Origin: Paragonimus skrjabini miyazakii
Lineage: Eukaryota > Platyhelminthes > Trematoda > Plagiorchiida > Troglotrematidae
Length of the DNA: 64,000 nucleotides
Direction of reading: 5' to 3'
Assembly (NCBI GenBank): GCA_014338405.1
Contig: JTDE01002924.1
Coordinates: 21,167-85,166, forward strand
Notes under the pieces: generated by a model
The model's database searches: none
What the model was told of the DNA's origin: nothing
The model's input: only the letters and a program-made list of their open reading frames with translations
In this document: positions 13,401-26,300 of the stretch, in pieces
How positions within the stretch are numbered: the stretch's first letter is position 1
How the letters are laid out: every line of letters begins with the position of its first letter
Program-made: the position numbers and the translations under genes

Positions 13401-16400
13401 AACAGGAAAACCACTCAGAGTGATCAGCAGCTTGGGACCCAATGTCCGATGTCGTGTTAGTCTGTGAGACAGTGGTTAGATTGCAGCGGGGACAGTATTC
13501 TTCTGCCAATTCAGCGCATACAGACGAGTCCGAATGCTCTATGAAGAACGACCTGGGAAATGTGACAGGAACCGATGATGAAGTTCGCGCCGAGTAGGAC
13601 ACGACGGAGCCAGTGCATCAGCACATCTGGTATGAGAAGCCGATTCTTGTTGAGACCAATCGGATCCGGCGGTTTTCATGGACATGGGCTTCTCATGGTT
13701 GCGTTCGACGGGATGTGCATGCCTTCTATGTTGACTGGGACCGATTTTAATGGGAAAGTTGCAGTCACAGTTAGGACAGTCAAAGATTATGGCAGGCTGG
13801 GTATCCACTACCTGCTCTGAACCATTCCTGCGGCGATGCAGACGAGTCTGCGCCGACAAGCCAGCATTCCATTTGCAAATCTGGCCACATTCTGAACAGG
13901 TATACTCCGCTCGCCTATCCTGTGCACTGGTGTTTGCCTGCACGGAGGTGCTGGCGGTAATTTCATTGTCTTGATCGAGTGTAACCAGTACGATTAAAAC
14001 CAGGCAGAGTGGCTGAACTCTTAGCCAGTCAAAGTTAGCACCGAGACCGCCCAGTCGGCACCACGAGGAGGTGGTTCAGCGCGTCGACCACTACTACTAC
14101 TACTAATACTATATATATATATATATATAGCGTCTATCGTATTCTTCCCTCATGCGAATCTCGCAACATTGGTTGGGCCTGTTTAAAAATCGATTACTAC
14201 CAAAAACATTGCTTATCGATAGTTTGTAAAATGTTTCGGTTTGTATCAATTTTAGTGTTGTTCATCGATCTTCGTGATCACTTGGCAGTTAGGCTTGTTT
14301 TGTTCACTGTGTACACCAGTGTCTAACTTGTGATCACGTCTATCTTGTAGTCATGGCGGTTGTTCTTCACGTTATCAGTCTTTGATGTAGAGTGATTGAT
14401 CGTTGTATTGAGCTACCATCAATAATCGGAACTTTGCTCAATAAGTTCAACTTGCTCGGAAGTCTTGGTCTCGAGGCTATCAGTTAGAGGTAACTGAATA
14501 ACTGTTATATTTTCTCTTGAGACGTTCAGGTAATCTAATGATTGCTCGCAAGTGATTATAGTTGGATTTTGTGTTCGTGGTAATTCAGGGCAGCAAGCGG
14601 CTCATTGGAATTTTTTGTATATGTCCTGTTACTCTCATTTGTGACTTGGTTGCCTGTTTACAAGCTTGCTACTAACTGTTCGCGTTCTGATGATCCCAGC
14701 CCATGCCTCTTTCTTATTTGTTGCCCACTGTCGTCGGCACCAATAACTGATGTGTTGCTTTTATAAGACAATTATAGGAAGCAACTCATGTGGTATTCTG
14801 CAGATAACACTTTCTCTGTTCTAATCAAGCGTGGACTTTTAACTACTTTCTAACATCGAAACAGCCGGTATCATCCTCCGGTTTGCGGAGGTTTCGGCTA
14901 CTAAACGTTGCACTCATCTGCTGTGTTTAAAAACAGCTTTTGCTGATTCCTCATTTTACCTTAATATTTGTTATTCTCATGTTTTCGTGTACGTCTGTCT
15001 AATTCTGCCTTTGAAGATTTCATCTCGATGTTTAAAATTAGTTACACGCCTATGCATGATCGGAATGTTCGAAACGTTTTCCCGAAGAGCATCATGTGGT
15101 TTACGTCTTCTCACTGTTATATTCAAACAACTTAAAGTGTTAGTGACGATTATAGTGTCTGAGAATGAAACCGCAACCTGGTGCTTTTGTTTGAGTTTGG
15201 CCAGGTGAACAAACATTTATTTTGTTTCGAAAGCTGACATGAAATTTGGACAGTGCTCACTCGGTTGCGACCGAAAATTCGGCTACCCGTCAATGTCATT
15301 AACTTACTCACTTAGATGTCCACTAAAAAACAGTGACGAAGATGATCAAACCTATTTAGTTGTGAGATATCTCCACCAAATCTAGTTCGAATGATGTCAC
15401 ACAAGTTGGGCGTCGTGTTTTACATGTCACCAACAAATGGATTGAAAATAACACAACGTTACGAGCAGGTTATAATACTCAACGTTTCAGTCACCTCGGG
15501 TGGCCTTCTTCAGGAGTGGTGTAATCGAAATCGATTTTGATTTAGTGTGGAGGTTTATACATTACGTGTGCCTGCGTGCTTGTTTTTTCTTGCGCTGTCT
15601 GAGAAACTATGCACCTTTTTCCGGTGGGGTTTGTGGATTTTGTTTATTACAAATTGGATGCTAATGAAGAGGGCCAGGGTAAAAATTCCGGCCCAGAATT
15701 AACAGATTGGCGAAACCTGATTTTAGTGCTCTCCTTCGACATATCTTAAGCAAAAGATGTATCTGACTGTTCAAGCAACCATCAAATGTGAACGATGTTA
15801 ATCAACACCCTCTACTTTCAATTCGTTCAAATCATTCAGTGACCTCAAGTGGATAAGTTGTTTCAACTCTTTCGAGAACTAGTGATCATGGAGTTATCGT
15901 TTGGAATAAATAAGAGTACTAACACCTGTTCCGGTCTCCAATTGACTGGGTATTCATACAGGTTTATGACTAAATGTGCGTTCATAATGATTCAGCCATA
16001 CTCAGTGTGAGAATATTGATGTAGTGATCAACTCGCTCTCCTAACGTTCACTAGAGCAAAAGTACAAATCACTATTCAGACTAAGATACGTACTACCGAT
16101 TAAATTAAACAAGAGTGAAACACTGGTCGAGGGATACTTTTCCAATTTGGCTCTCGAAAACTTGATTCGAATGCTTAACTTGCACTCAACTGGGCGGTGT
16201 TCGATTTCTACCTGTCTATGTGTACAATCAGATGTCGGTGTGAATCCTACGCTTGTATGTCACAATGGTTATCTCCCACTCTCTCTTATGAGATTGGACT
16301 GGAGCGGCTTCCAGTTTGGAGATAGTTCAGCCACTCAGAGCTCATGCACGAGCCGCTGCAAGCGAGATTGCAGTCGATCGGTGCCAACCAGTCAAAAACG

Positions 16401-19400
16401 GCAATCACCTGCTGAATCGAATTTGTTTGTAAGAGTTGGCGTGTCGGATTTAAACAACTGAGTTGCTTGAGGCTAGATGGTAGAACATAACAACGAACAG
16501 ATCAATCAAAACTCAGAAACGCTTGTCGCCCAATTAATCGTAAATGTCGTCGTTCTTCTAGGATAACGGTGTTGTTTCTCTAACACATTGAGATTGTTTA
16601 GTGCAGCTCGGATCTCTGTTCTGATTCTTCCTGATTAGGTAGCCGAGCACGCGATCATCTACCCAATTTTCTGCTTTTGCCTATTACGTTAAACAATGTC
16701 ACGAGCGTCCTTGCATTTTACTCTTTTTTCACGTACAGGCGGATCTTTATTTGTTTTGTTGACTCGGAAATGTGGCTCTTTTTCAGACCCCTTACTTTGA
16801 GGACGCTTCCATGTCTGTCTTGAGAAGCATTGATAACATGTACCAGCTGGACAATTTGGCTCGTTCACAGTTCTACAAATCGTTGCCCTCCGCAATCCAT
16901 ACATTGCCCCGAGTAAGTTTCATGGTGTTGGCAGTGAAATAAATTTTAATAGTATACATCCTACTGATTTCCATCGTTTTATGATTTAACCCACCCGTAA
17001 GCTAAACAGTACGAGATAACTGATACATGATATGAAGCAGCGCTGGGTTTCATAATCTAACTCGTTATGAATGAGTCTGTTAGCCTTTATCATGGTTCCA
17101 CTACACTGAATCCACGTCAGATTCGTTCGTACCTCTGTGCATGTAGGGACAAACTGGTGGTAACATCGTTATGCCCACTCTAACAATGCAGATTCGGTTG
17201 CATAAGCCTAAGTGGTAAACAATGGTCACGACTGTCCGTAAAGTATGACATGACCAATTTGCGGCACCTAACCCGGACTATGAATATGTTGCGCGGTATT
17301 AGGGTAATATCTAGTTCATTCCGATCCGTAAGCTTTCTTTACATTTACTGAACGGGACGTACTGGTTGCTTCCTATTTTCTTGCTTTGATCTAGTGCTGA
17401 TCGATTTGCTGAGTGTTGGTAAATGCTCCGGGGTTTTTCATTTGGATTACTTATATGACTCCTCCCAATTAGACACTTATCATTTGCGCTGCCGGTAACT
17501 TTTGTAGTTCTGTGCTGGAACTTATTTCGTTGCGCATAGTTGCTTCTTTCGACAGGCAGCATACCTAGCTCTACGTGGATGGGGTAAAATTCAGCCATAT
17601 CTTTGAGTTTCATTTATGCCAACAATGTGTTTGTTTCGTTATCATCGTGTCTAGCGTAAAATGTTGTCTTCTGGCAAGTAATGGATGGTAGTTCGAAGTT
17701 GCCTTAGCGATGTTTAATTTATGCGAGGGTGAGAGAAATGCATAGCGTGCTCCTTTTTCGTCCTCCACAATCTGAGACCTGACGAATACACACCGCACCA
17801 TCGAGGTAGAACGAATTGTTGCAAATGAGAATCCCAGGAGGGTTTTCTGTCTCAACTGAACTACAGACAGCAAAACGGCAGACACGAATCAAACAATTCG
17901 TGAAGTAGATGGAGAGCCTATTCAGAATATACAACGACATCTAGGAAGCTGGGCCAAGCACTTTGAACAGCTGTTCAGCTAAACACTATTGCAATTGTCT
18001 ACTCCGTCTGACAATCTGGCGGCTCCTTGTACCCACCAATTGAACCTAAAGTCTCACGAAATCAGGTTACCGACCTAGATGAGCTCTTTTCGACCGTCTT
18101 CAGTTATAGAGATTCAGCTCTAGTTGGTAAACTGACAACATTACTCCGAAGACTTCAGATTGATGAGACTGCTCCAAATGCTCGGGATTTGACTATCGTT
18201 CTCCCCGTTACCAAGAATAACAAGTAAATTTGTTGTGAACCCCGATGGTACCGGAACACGGCTACTCCTATTGAGCATAAGTAACTGTTAACTACCAGGG
18301 GCTTTTGATTCAGTTGGTGGAACTGTTGTTTGAGACTGTCCAACGAGAAAGTGCGCTAAGTCATTTTCTCAGTTATATGTAATCGATAATTCTATTAACA
18401 TCTATTCAAACAGTCAGACCAACAAAACTATTGTTTGCCTCCAATACTCTCAGAAAAGCCGATAGAACCAATTGGAATTTGCGCGACAGTATTGACAGGA
18501 GTTGTGATAAAAATCATTTTTCACAAAGATTGTGAATTAGCCAACATCGGAAGTGTTCAAAATGAAGCAACTGAAAACAACCTTGCAAAATAGTCACCAG
18601 CCAACAGGGGAAGCTCACTGTAACAATCAGTGCCGGATAAAAATGCTAACGTGTTGAACTTTACCAGGTCAAGAAACTTATAGTGAATGACTAATTGTAC
18701 GTATAGATAAGGTGAAACTTGAGGATTATGTTAACTGTCTGCAGTCACTGTACAAAATGTATCGTAATTGTGCCGTGCACGCAGCCAAAGGAAAAGAATG
18801 TCCACCACTGACTTTTTACAAACAAACCAGGCATACTTCGACGAATTCATCACTGCACATTTCACTAAACAAATAAACTTCAACCGAAAGTTTCAGGTCA
18901 CTATGTTAGCTATCGCATCTCAGGTTAAGTTAAAGTTTCTGATGATTTATCGGTGACCTTTCGTATTTCGAGTGGGATATAACGGAGTTTTTTATACTTT
19001 ATTTATCCTTGAACGAGACGTTGCAGAACACCTCTGTCGGCTAAGAATACATGATTATGACATTACCCTAAGCAAACAGCTCAAAACATCCTCAACAGAT
19101 CAGAAATTTCAACTCATCAGTTTGTCTTTTCCGGAAAGATGCAATGTTGCTATAAAACTGGCAGCATCCCACACTTGCACTGGCTCTTGTTAGTGATAAG
19201 TGAGAGACGGTTGAGTAGTTCATTTACTTTGGGAGTCTTGTCAGCTCTAGTGCATTGATCCGGGTGCTCCTTAATGGGCTTGGCTCATTGGTAGCACTCG
19301 TCACATTTGTCACACTGTCTGTTGAACGTTTAGTTACATTATTGTCCATCGAGGCAGCTCACTGCTCTGTTTTATGCGATGCTCCTTCTAGTAACCTTCT

Positions 19401-22400
19401 CATACGTTCTGATCACAGGTAAACGTGTAGCTAACTCTAAAAATTTACACGGAGATTCACAATGCGGAAGTCATCACTTAAGGAATTAAACAAGCGAGTA
19501 CAACTGAAAATTCCATCGAAACCAATCGGAGATGATAAATAATTAATAATCCCTATTTCTGTTCCTGCAGCATCGGCACCAAATGTTTCTGTAAAACCTA
19601 GAGGCGTTGTGGTGTCTACTAGCGGATGCCTCAGCAGATTTGAAGATGCGCATCCAGGTGCCCTGAAGGTGCACATGAAATGCACCTTTGCGTTTTGTAA
19701 TAAGTTACGTGAGTAGTCCATCAGCCTTTTTACACAGGTGGCTGACAATTCTAGTGGTGTTTTCAGCCATTTTGCAACATGCTCATTTCGAGCAGCTGGT
19801 CTGTCTGAACTAAATAGCTAACTTTTACCTTTGTTCATCACTGGTTAATTATCTATTTTGCTTTCATCCAGTATTTTTCCGTCCGTATACTTTTCTGTTA
19901 CAGCGACTGTGCCTTTTTCGCGTCTTTCCACAAATCACTGAAGATTTTTCCAATCCACACATGGTCCCCTTCATTTTACCAGCTGTGCTGCAAATTATGG
20001 ATATGGTGACTCAAGAAGAGTTCGTTCAGCACATGCTTCCTCGTCTCCTCCCTGTAATGTCATTGAAAGAGCCGGTGCAGGTCAGTTCTAACCTTTGTTT
20101 ATTCCATCACGTCGCCCTTTTTTTACACTCAAACCCAACGTTTCCTGTTTATCCGATTTTGGCTGTCTAGAAGATGACAAGTTGAATTAGTTGGTCTGTT
20201 CTGGGACCATCTGCTTGACAAAAAGAAGGAGAAAAAGACGCGTGATTTCTGGAACAAATAACCATTTCCATTTGGGTTTGTTCATGTCTATCTAATGATT
20301 TGTTGTTAATCCTTCTTAAGAATTATATGTGATATCTTGACTTGTTTTTACTATAAGAAGTCGGCCTACCTTATTTGACATCGACTGGCACAGAACTTAC
20401 TCCTAGACCGGGATTAAGATACTTCGTGGTTAACTGACACTGTCAGAAAAATATATCAGGTCCTGACTATTCTGTTATCTTGATATGGTGGTCAGGCTAA
20501 TACACTGCATCAATCCAGAGGAGTGTGCTGACTAAGACTACGGTCCTTCCTGGTGCAACCTTCTCAGACAAGCCAAAGGAGAGCAGTCAGACAAAAAGCA
20601 GTTCGGTTCATTACTGACCGCGTAGGAGTGCTTAGGTAGTGAGGCACAGTCTAATGAGTGTACAGTAGGATTATTTGTATAGTTACGGTACTGCTGTCCT
20701 CCGAAACAGGAAGGAGGTTGAAAAAGGCACCTTCAAACAGAACAGTATTTCGATCGTCCAACGGTTGACAGTGATTGCCGGCGTATTATCTAGTATGGTC
20801 GGACAACATCCGGTATAATCCAAAAGCCTGATGTTGCCTCGAACACATCCAGTGCGCGCAGCAGTACTCAGATTCAAACATCAACGCCCTCGGGCTAGCA
20901 AGCCCTTCACTGCCAAGTGGGTCAGACTCGAAATACCGGCTCCTGGTATGGTTCCCGAAGAAAACCCTGTATCCTGTTGTCTATCAGGTCAGGCTTTTGA
21001 GTCAGACTCTCAGGATGGGGGCCCCCTTTCCGTAGCATAAACGACTGGGAAGTATCAGGAGTTATTGTCCTCCCGAGATTGACATCATTCAACCACCACA
21101 ATTTTCTGTTTCCACTTCACCCCACCAAGTTTGATGCCCTCATGTGATAATTGTTTTTTGAAGCCAAGACAGTCAACTAACATTGGCTCCTTCAGTATCT
21201 GCACTCTCTGACAAGTCAGTCAGCGAGCTGCTCTGGTAAGTACTCTCTCAAGTTTGGAGCTTAATGTGTGCTTTGTGTCGGAGACGCGAGTCTACGGTTC
21301 TAACAGCGTTATACACTTGAGCTCACTTCTAGATTACTGTCGATCCAACTGTTTCTCTCTTATGGTCGCTGGTGACACCGAAGCTGAATCCCGTTCCTAA
21401 AAGGCAAATTATACAGTCTGATCACACTACTAATCACCATTTGGTTGTACACGGTTCGTTGGTTATGTGTGTAGAATTTCTTAACGTAAATTCGTCAACT
21501 CCAAGTGAAAATTCAGTAATTTAGGGAACTTTCTTCTCGTGACTGGGTAAACGTACTAAACAGTGTGGCCACAATTTTCCCTCCGAGACACGTTTCATGA
21601 GGTTACCAAGTGGGCAATTCGTGAACCAACGTTTTGCCTCAGACTTCTTTCAAAACTATTGATAACGTTGACACCAGACCATGTAGTTTAAGGTTTATAA
21701 CTCTCAACTTTCCGGTTCCTTTATTGGGCCAGCATCTTCACAAGATTCACATCTTCATAACGTTGAATAATGGTTCGACTACCTTCTTAAGGCTTGTGTT
21801 TGCTTCCATTTTTTCGCGAACGTTTTAATTCTGGCGTGTCGGTTACAATTCACTTTCCGCTTGAAAGTACCAGATTATTTCGTACAAACTACTATTCTGC
21901 CATTTAGTCAAGAAAAGTTTTCTCTGTTTGTGATCATCGGGTTAATTGTAGGAATTTCCTTTACAGGTGCTTTCTCGAGGCTTTCTTTGCAATATTACAT
22001 GATGAAATGGAATACTGTTGACATGAACCTGTAGATCTTTATGTGAAAGTCAATAACAACCGGAAAGCGTTTTACAAGTAACTTCATACAGTCTAATACC
22101 CCAAGTAGTCTTATAGTTTTGACTACTATCCTGACACAACACGGTATTGTATGACAATCAGGTGCATTTAAAGTGTATTTCCATGAAACAGGCGGATAAA
22201 CAACGGTGGTGTTATCGGCTACAATCAGTTTTTGCAATTGATCGATTGTGAAACTATTGAGGATATAGTAGATCCCGTAGCTGGGGTTGTTGGTTTTCAT
22301 GTTCAGTGGCCCGGAGAACGCGGTAAACGTTCCATTATCAAACGTGGTTCCATCATCGACGGCACTTTTGCCATTTCGTGTTCTTTTCATGTTACTTATA

Positions 22401-23297
22401 TCATCTTTCGTAATCGTAGTTTTCATTCAAAAGTTTCGTCGATAACTATCTACTTTTTCCTCCCCCTTTTTAGTTACTTATATATTACAAGTTTTAATTC
22501 AGCAGTTTGAGGTACTCAGTGCTTATTATTTTTGTGCATGTGTCTTGCTACATCATCATCAGTGGCAGTACGTCAGCGTTTGAGAATCACATTTAACTAC
22601 CATGCTAGAACTGCACAAGAAACCAAAAGCCTTAGGTTCAGCTAAAAGGGTTGATGAGACTTAATCTATAAACTCTTTTCTAACCTTAACTGTTAGGGCG
22701 TTTAAGTCCTACAAACAAACAACTAAGTTCCGAGTGAGTAGGGTCACATCTACTGAAGTTCTTCTGTGGATTTTCAGTGCCTGACTACTAGTGAACAGTT
22801 TGCTTTGCTGCTCGGATTACCATTTTGACCTCTCATCAGTTTGGGCACAGACTATATACCGTTTTTTAAGCTTAATATAACGGCTATTACTAATAATATT
22901 CGCATTTGTGCTTGTCTGGGATTTCCGGCTCTTATTGTGCAGCCAAACATTTACAATCAAATTCAAGTAGAAAGACTGTTACTCTATAGATAATCATGAT
23001 ACTCTAGTATGCATACAAACGTGTTTGCTAGTTACTTCATTCGATTTTGTTCCATTCAGATCATGTTAGTCTTGCTACAAAATTTGCGAGTACTTTCTGA
23101 GAAATTTCCTACCAATGAATTCCGTCTGTACGTCCTCCCGATACTTCATTCGGCTCTAGATACAGATAACAAAATGATCCAGGTGAGCTTTATTCCAATG
23201 TTTTATATATGTTGCCATGTATAACTTCATGTGCACTGTTCTTCGTCATCTGGATCGATTTTGTGCCGTTATTTAAACAAAGACATCAGCCGCTATC

Positions 23298-23348
<51 letters not shown>

Positions 23349-26300
23349 AGTGTGCAGTCATTTCCATTCAAGTTTCCTCACAATTAGGTCTTGATCGGTC
23401 GTGTGTTAGTTAGCCGGTTAGCTGCGGATTATCGTCACCCACCTTCTCTACGGAGTGATATATTGTTTTAAAATTTACTAAGGTAATCCTTTATTTGTCA
23501 CCAATTTTCTTCTTTTTGCAGGAACTTTGTCTGAAGTCACTTCCCTCTATTTGTTCGTTCATGGAACTGAGCATGCTAAAAAATGCCGTTTTACCTCGAA
23601 TACAAAAGTTGTTTTTCCGCACCGATCTGCTTTCGGTAAGTAAGTAGCTCTTTGCAACGTCTATACACTACGCGTCATGTTTCAGACTGTTACTTATATC
23701 CACTCCCTCGTCTATGCTTCCACATTAGATTGTTCAGTGTTTGATTGTCTGGGTTCGGTCCGCATAGAAAAAAGAACCCATTGTGCTCATTCCCCGTATT
23801 TTTTCTACCAGCTTTTCTTTGTTGTTTTTGAAAATGCCACATTTGTTCGCACAGTCTTTCGAATAAGAAGTGAATACGCTTTCAACACAAAATACTGATT
23901 CATGGGGGTACATTTCTGTTATGGTGTCTACGCTTGAACAGAAACATATTAACTGGTATTAGCTTAAACCTACTGTTTTGACTGACCTCTCTCAAGTTTC
24001 CACACTACTATCCTTTATGGGCAATCAATCGGTCTCCATCCCACACCAGTTTCAGTAAGTTTTTGTTGAAATAATCTCAAACCCATCGTTGATCAGCGGG
24101 CTGAGGTGGTTGGTGTGCGCAACCAGTCAAGATACAAAATAGTCTTTCTTGAAATTACCCCCCCCCCCCCACACTCCCGAACAGGATATCGCTACTGGGT
24201 AAGATTAGCTGTTGTGACATGAGTAGTGTGTGCTAATTGGTCCAGCCTTGTTGGAGGCGTTTAAGTAGTTTCGAGGTTGCTCCTCCTTATCAGACATGCG
24301 TACTCGATGAGTCTGGTTCACATATCCTTCTATAAGAGTGGCATGCTTTTACTTTAAATTGTCAACTCTTACAAGTTATTTTGGAATGTCACTCGTGTTC
24401 TAATGTATTCTTGATGGCGCTTACGCTATAACTATTTGAATAGCATGTTTTATATTTCAAAAAATCGTTTTTGGCTGTATGAACAGCCTAGTCTTCTTAC
24501 TTTGCCACTCGGACTGAAGGGGTCAACAGTTTTGCACACTTGTGATTCGTAGTTATTAGCACGGTGGGTTACAATAATTGGTAGGGTTTCAGTTAACTGA
24601 CCGGGGATCGTTCTCTGAAGGATATATTCATGCACTGTCACATATCCCTTTTTTATCCCTACTTTCTCCGAATAAAGACTCGGATCGCTTGTCTCATGTG
24701 TTTGGGAAAATTGCTGGATCATTTGGATAAATGGATTGTCATGGACGAACTGTTACCTTTTCTACAACAAATCACTTCGCGCGAGCCCATTATCTTGATC
24801 GCAATGCTTGGTAAGCATATCTGTAGCCGATCACCGTGCCTGAGATGTAGGCAACATCACATACGAGCCTAAGTAAAATGTTCAGTTTTGCTCACTTGTA
24901 GAATTCCAGGCACTTAATCACTTCCCGCTTGTGGTTACACTATTTGCGTTCAATATCAAAAACCTTTTTTTAAGTATGCCTTATAGCATTTCACTCGTTG
25001 TAATGTTCTCTTTTAAAAACACCGGCTCAACAGCATATCCTTCATTGATTTTTTAGGCATATACCGCATTGCCTTCAGTCACGAAAAATTGGGTATCAGT
25101 CGAGAAAAGTTAGCCACCCGTGTTCTGCCCCACCTTATCCCACTCTCAGTGGACAGCAGTTTGAATTTAAAACAATACAACGCCTTTGCTGAACTTATTC
25201 GCGATATGTGTAATCAGTTGGAACGGGAACAACGGTCCAAACTAGAACAGCTGCATGGAGTTCAAGAAGACTCGAGGTGATTGTAGTCACTGTTTTTGTC
25301 ACAATACTTAACAACGTTTGTCACACATACACTATCATCACTTTTATCCTTAATTTTAATTCATCGGAGTGATCGTCGGTCCTCTTCATTTCATTGTAGG
25401 CAAGTTGACAAACCTTTTTATGATGTTTGAGTTAAACGTAAAATGTAGAGGACCAGACCAAGTTCAGTTTAATTGATGATTTGATTTTCTTCGGTTGTCA
25501 CGTTCAGCTTGTCAGTCCAGCTGTATATGAGAGCTAACCACTTTCTGATTGTTGTGATCGGGTTACTTCACTTTAAGGTTACTTGTTTGTGTGTTCTAAT
25601 AGCCAAAGCAACAGCGATAAAGACATCGTGTAGCTTTGCTCACCCTTGGTGAACAGTTACTCAGCCAATGTACAGAATTATAAGATGATCGTTCAAAGAC
25701 ATCACACTTGGCAAAATTGTGAATTAGACATATGGTTGGGCAAACCCCACTCCTCAGCTCTCTTCCCACTGATAATGGCACTACAGAAAAGAAAGGCGTT
25801 TGCAAGCGAATTCCAAGGTCCAGCTATCTACCAAGCGCTAGTATCTTCAAACTGACATGCGAAATCCCCCACTATTCACAATAGTTTTGTTGTGATTTCC
25901 TCTCCGAGCGAACCAGTCTAAATATTCTCATGTAGCTCGGGTATTCTGATAACTTCTCCGGTTCTTTAGATCGTAAGTGTTGCTTTTTAATCAACTACTA
26001 CGTTTTTCTTCCATAGTTGCCTCCTTTCCTATAACTTGTGTCCAACCGTCTCACATAGTGTTCCACTAAATAATCTGCTGTTTTCCGACGTTTGTTTCTA
26101 CTAGGATCTGTTACGCGGACGTTTTTAGTCTATCTCACTTTTCGGTTTTTGTGTTTTACAACCCTCTGATGTCTCCTCATTTCAGTCTCGTAAGCTTCTC
26201 GGTCATCACCAATGGATGTTCACAAATCAACTCTTGTGCTGACTTGGTAAGTTTCACTTCTGTTTCATTCTCTCCTGTCATGTTTTCCACACCATTGTTA

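Larger units (their letters stand above)
10650..13975 (-). mobile_element. R2-like LINE with restriction-like endonuclease, broken
   Basis: Read on the minus strand: N-terminal zinc fingers (13943-13539), a linker, a reverse transcriptase with DVSKAF-like and YADD blocks (about 12645-12062), a thumb region, a CCHC knuckle (11290-11400 region) and a restriction-like endonuclease running into the gap at 11028. This domain order is diagnostic of the R2/NeSL/R4 group, distinct from the APE-type LINEs elsewhere in the window. Elements of the R2 clade usually sit in 28S ribosomal DNA, but no rDNA is visible here. Frameshifts between blocks mark it as inactive. The 3' boundary is uncertain because of the gap. 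Confidence 0.8.

Noticed and set aside
16147..16461. A 104-codon plus-strand open frame as a SCYL2 exon
   Set aside because: Exon b and exon c join perfectly in phase and in family alignment, leaving no residues for an intervening exon; no motif in the frame.
24158..24170. Poly-C run as a structured element
   Set aside because: A single 13-base cytosine run with no partner structure; probably a simple repeat or a sequencing-length ambiguity.
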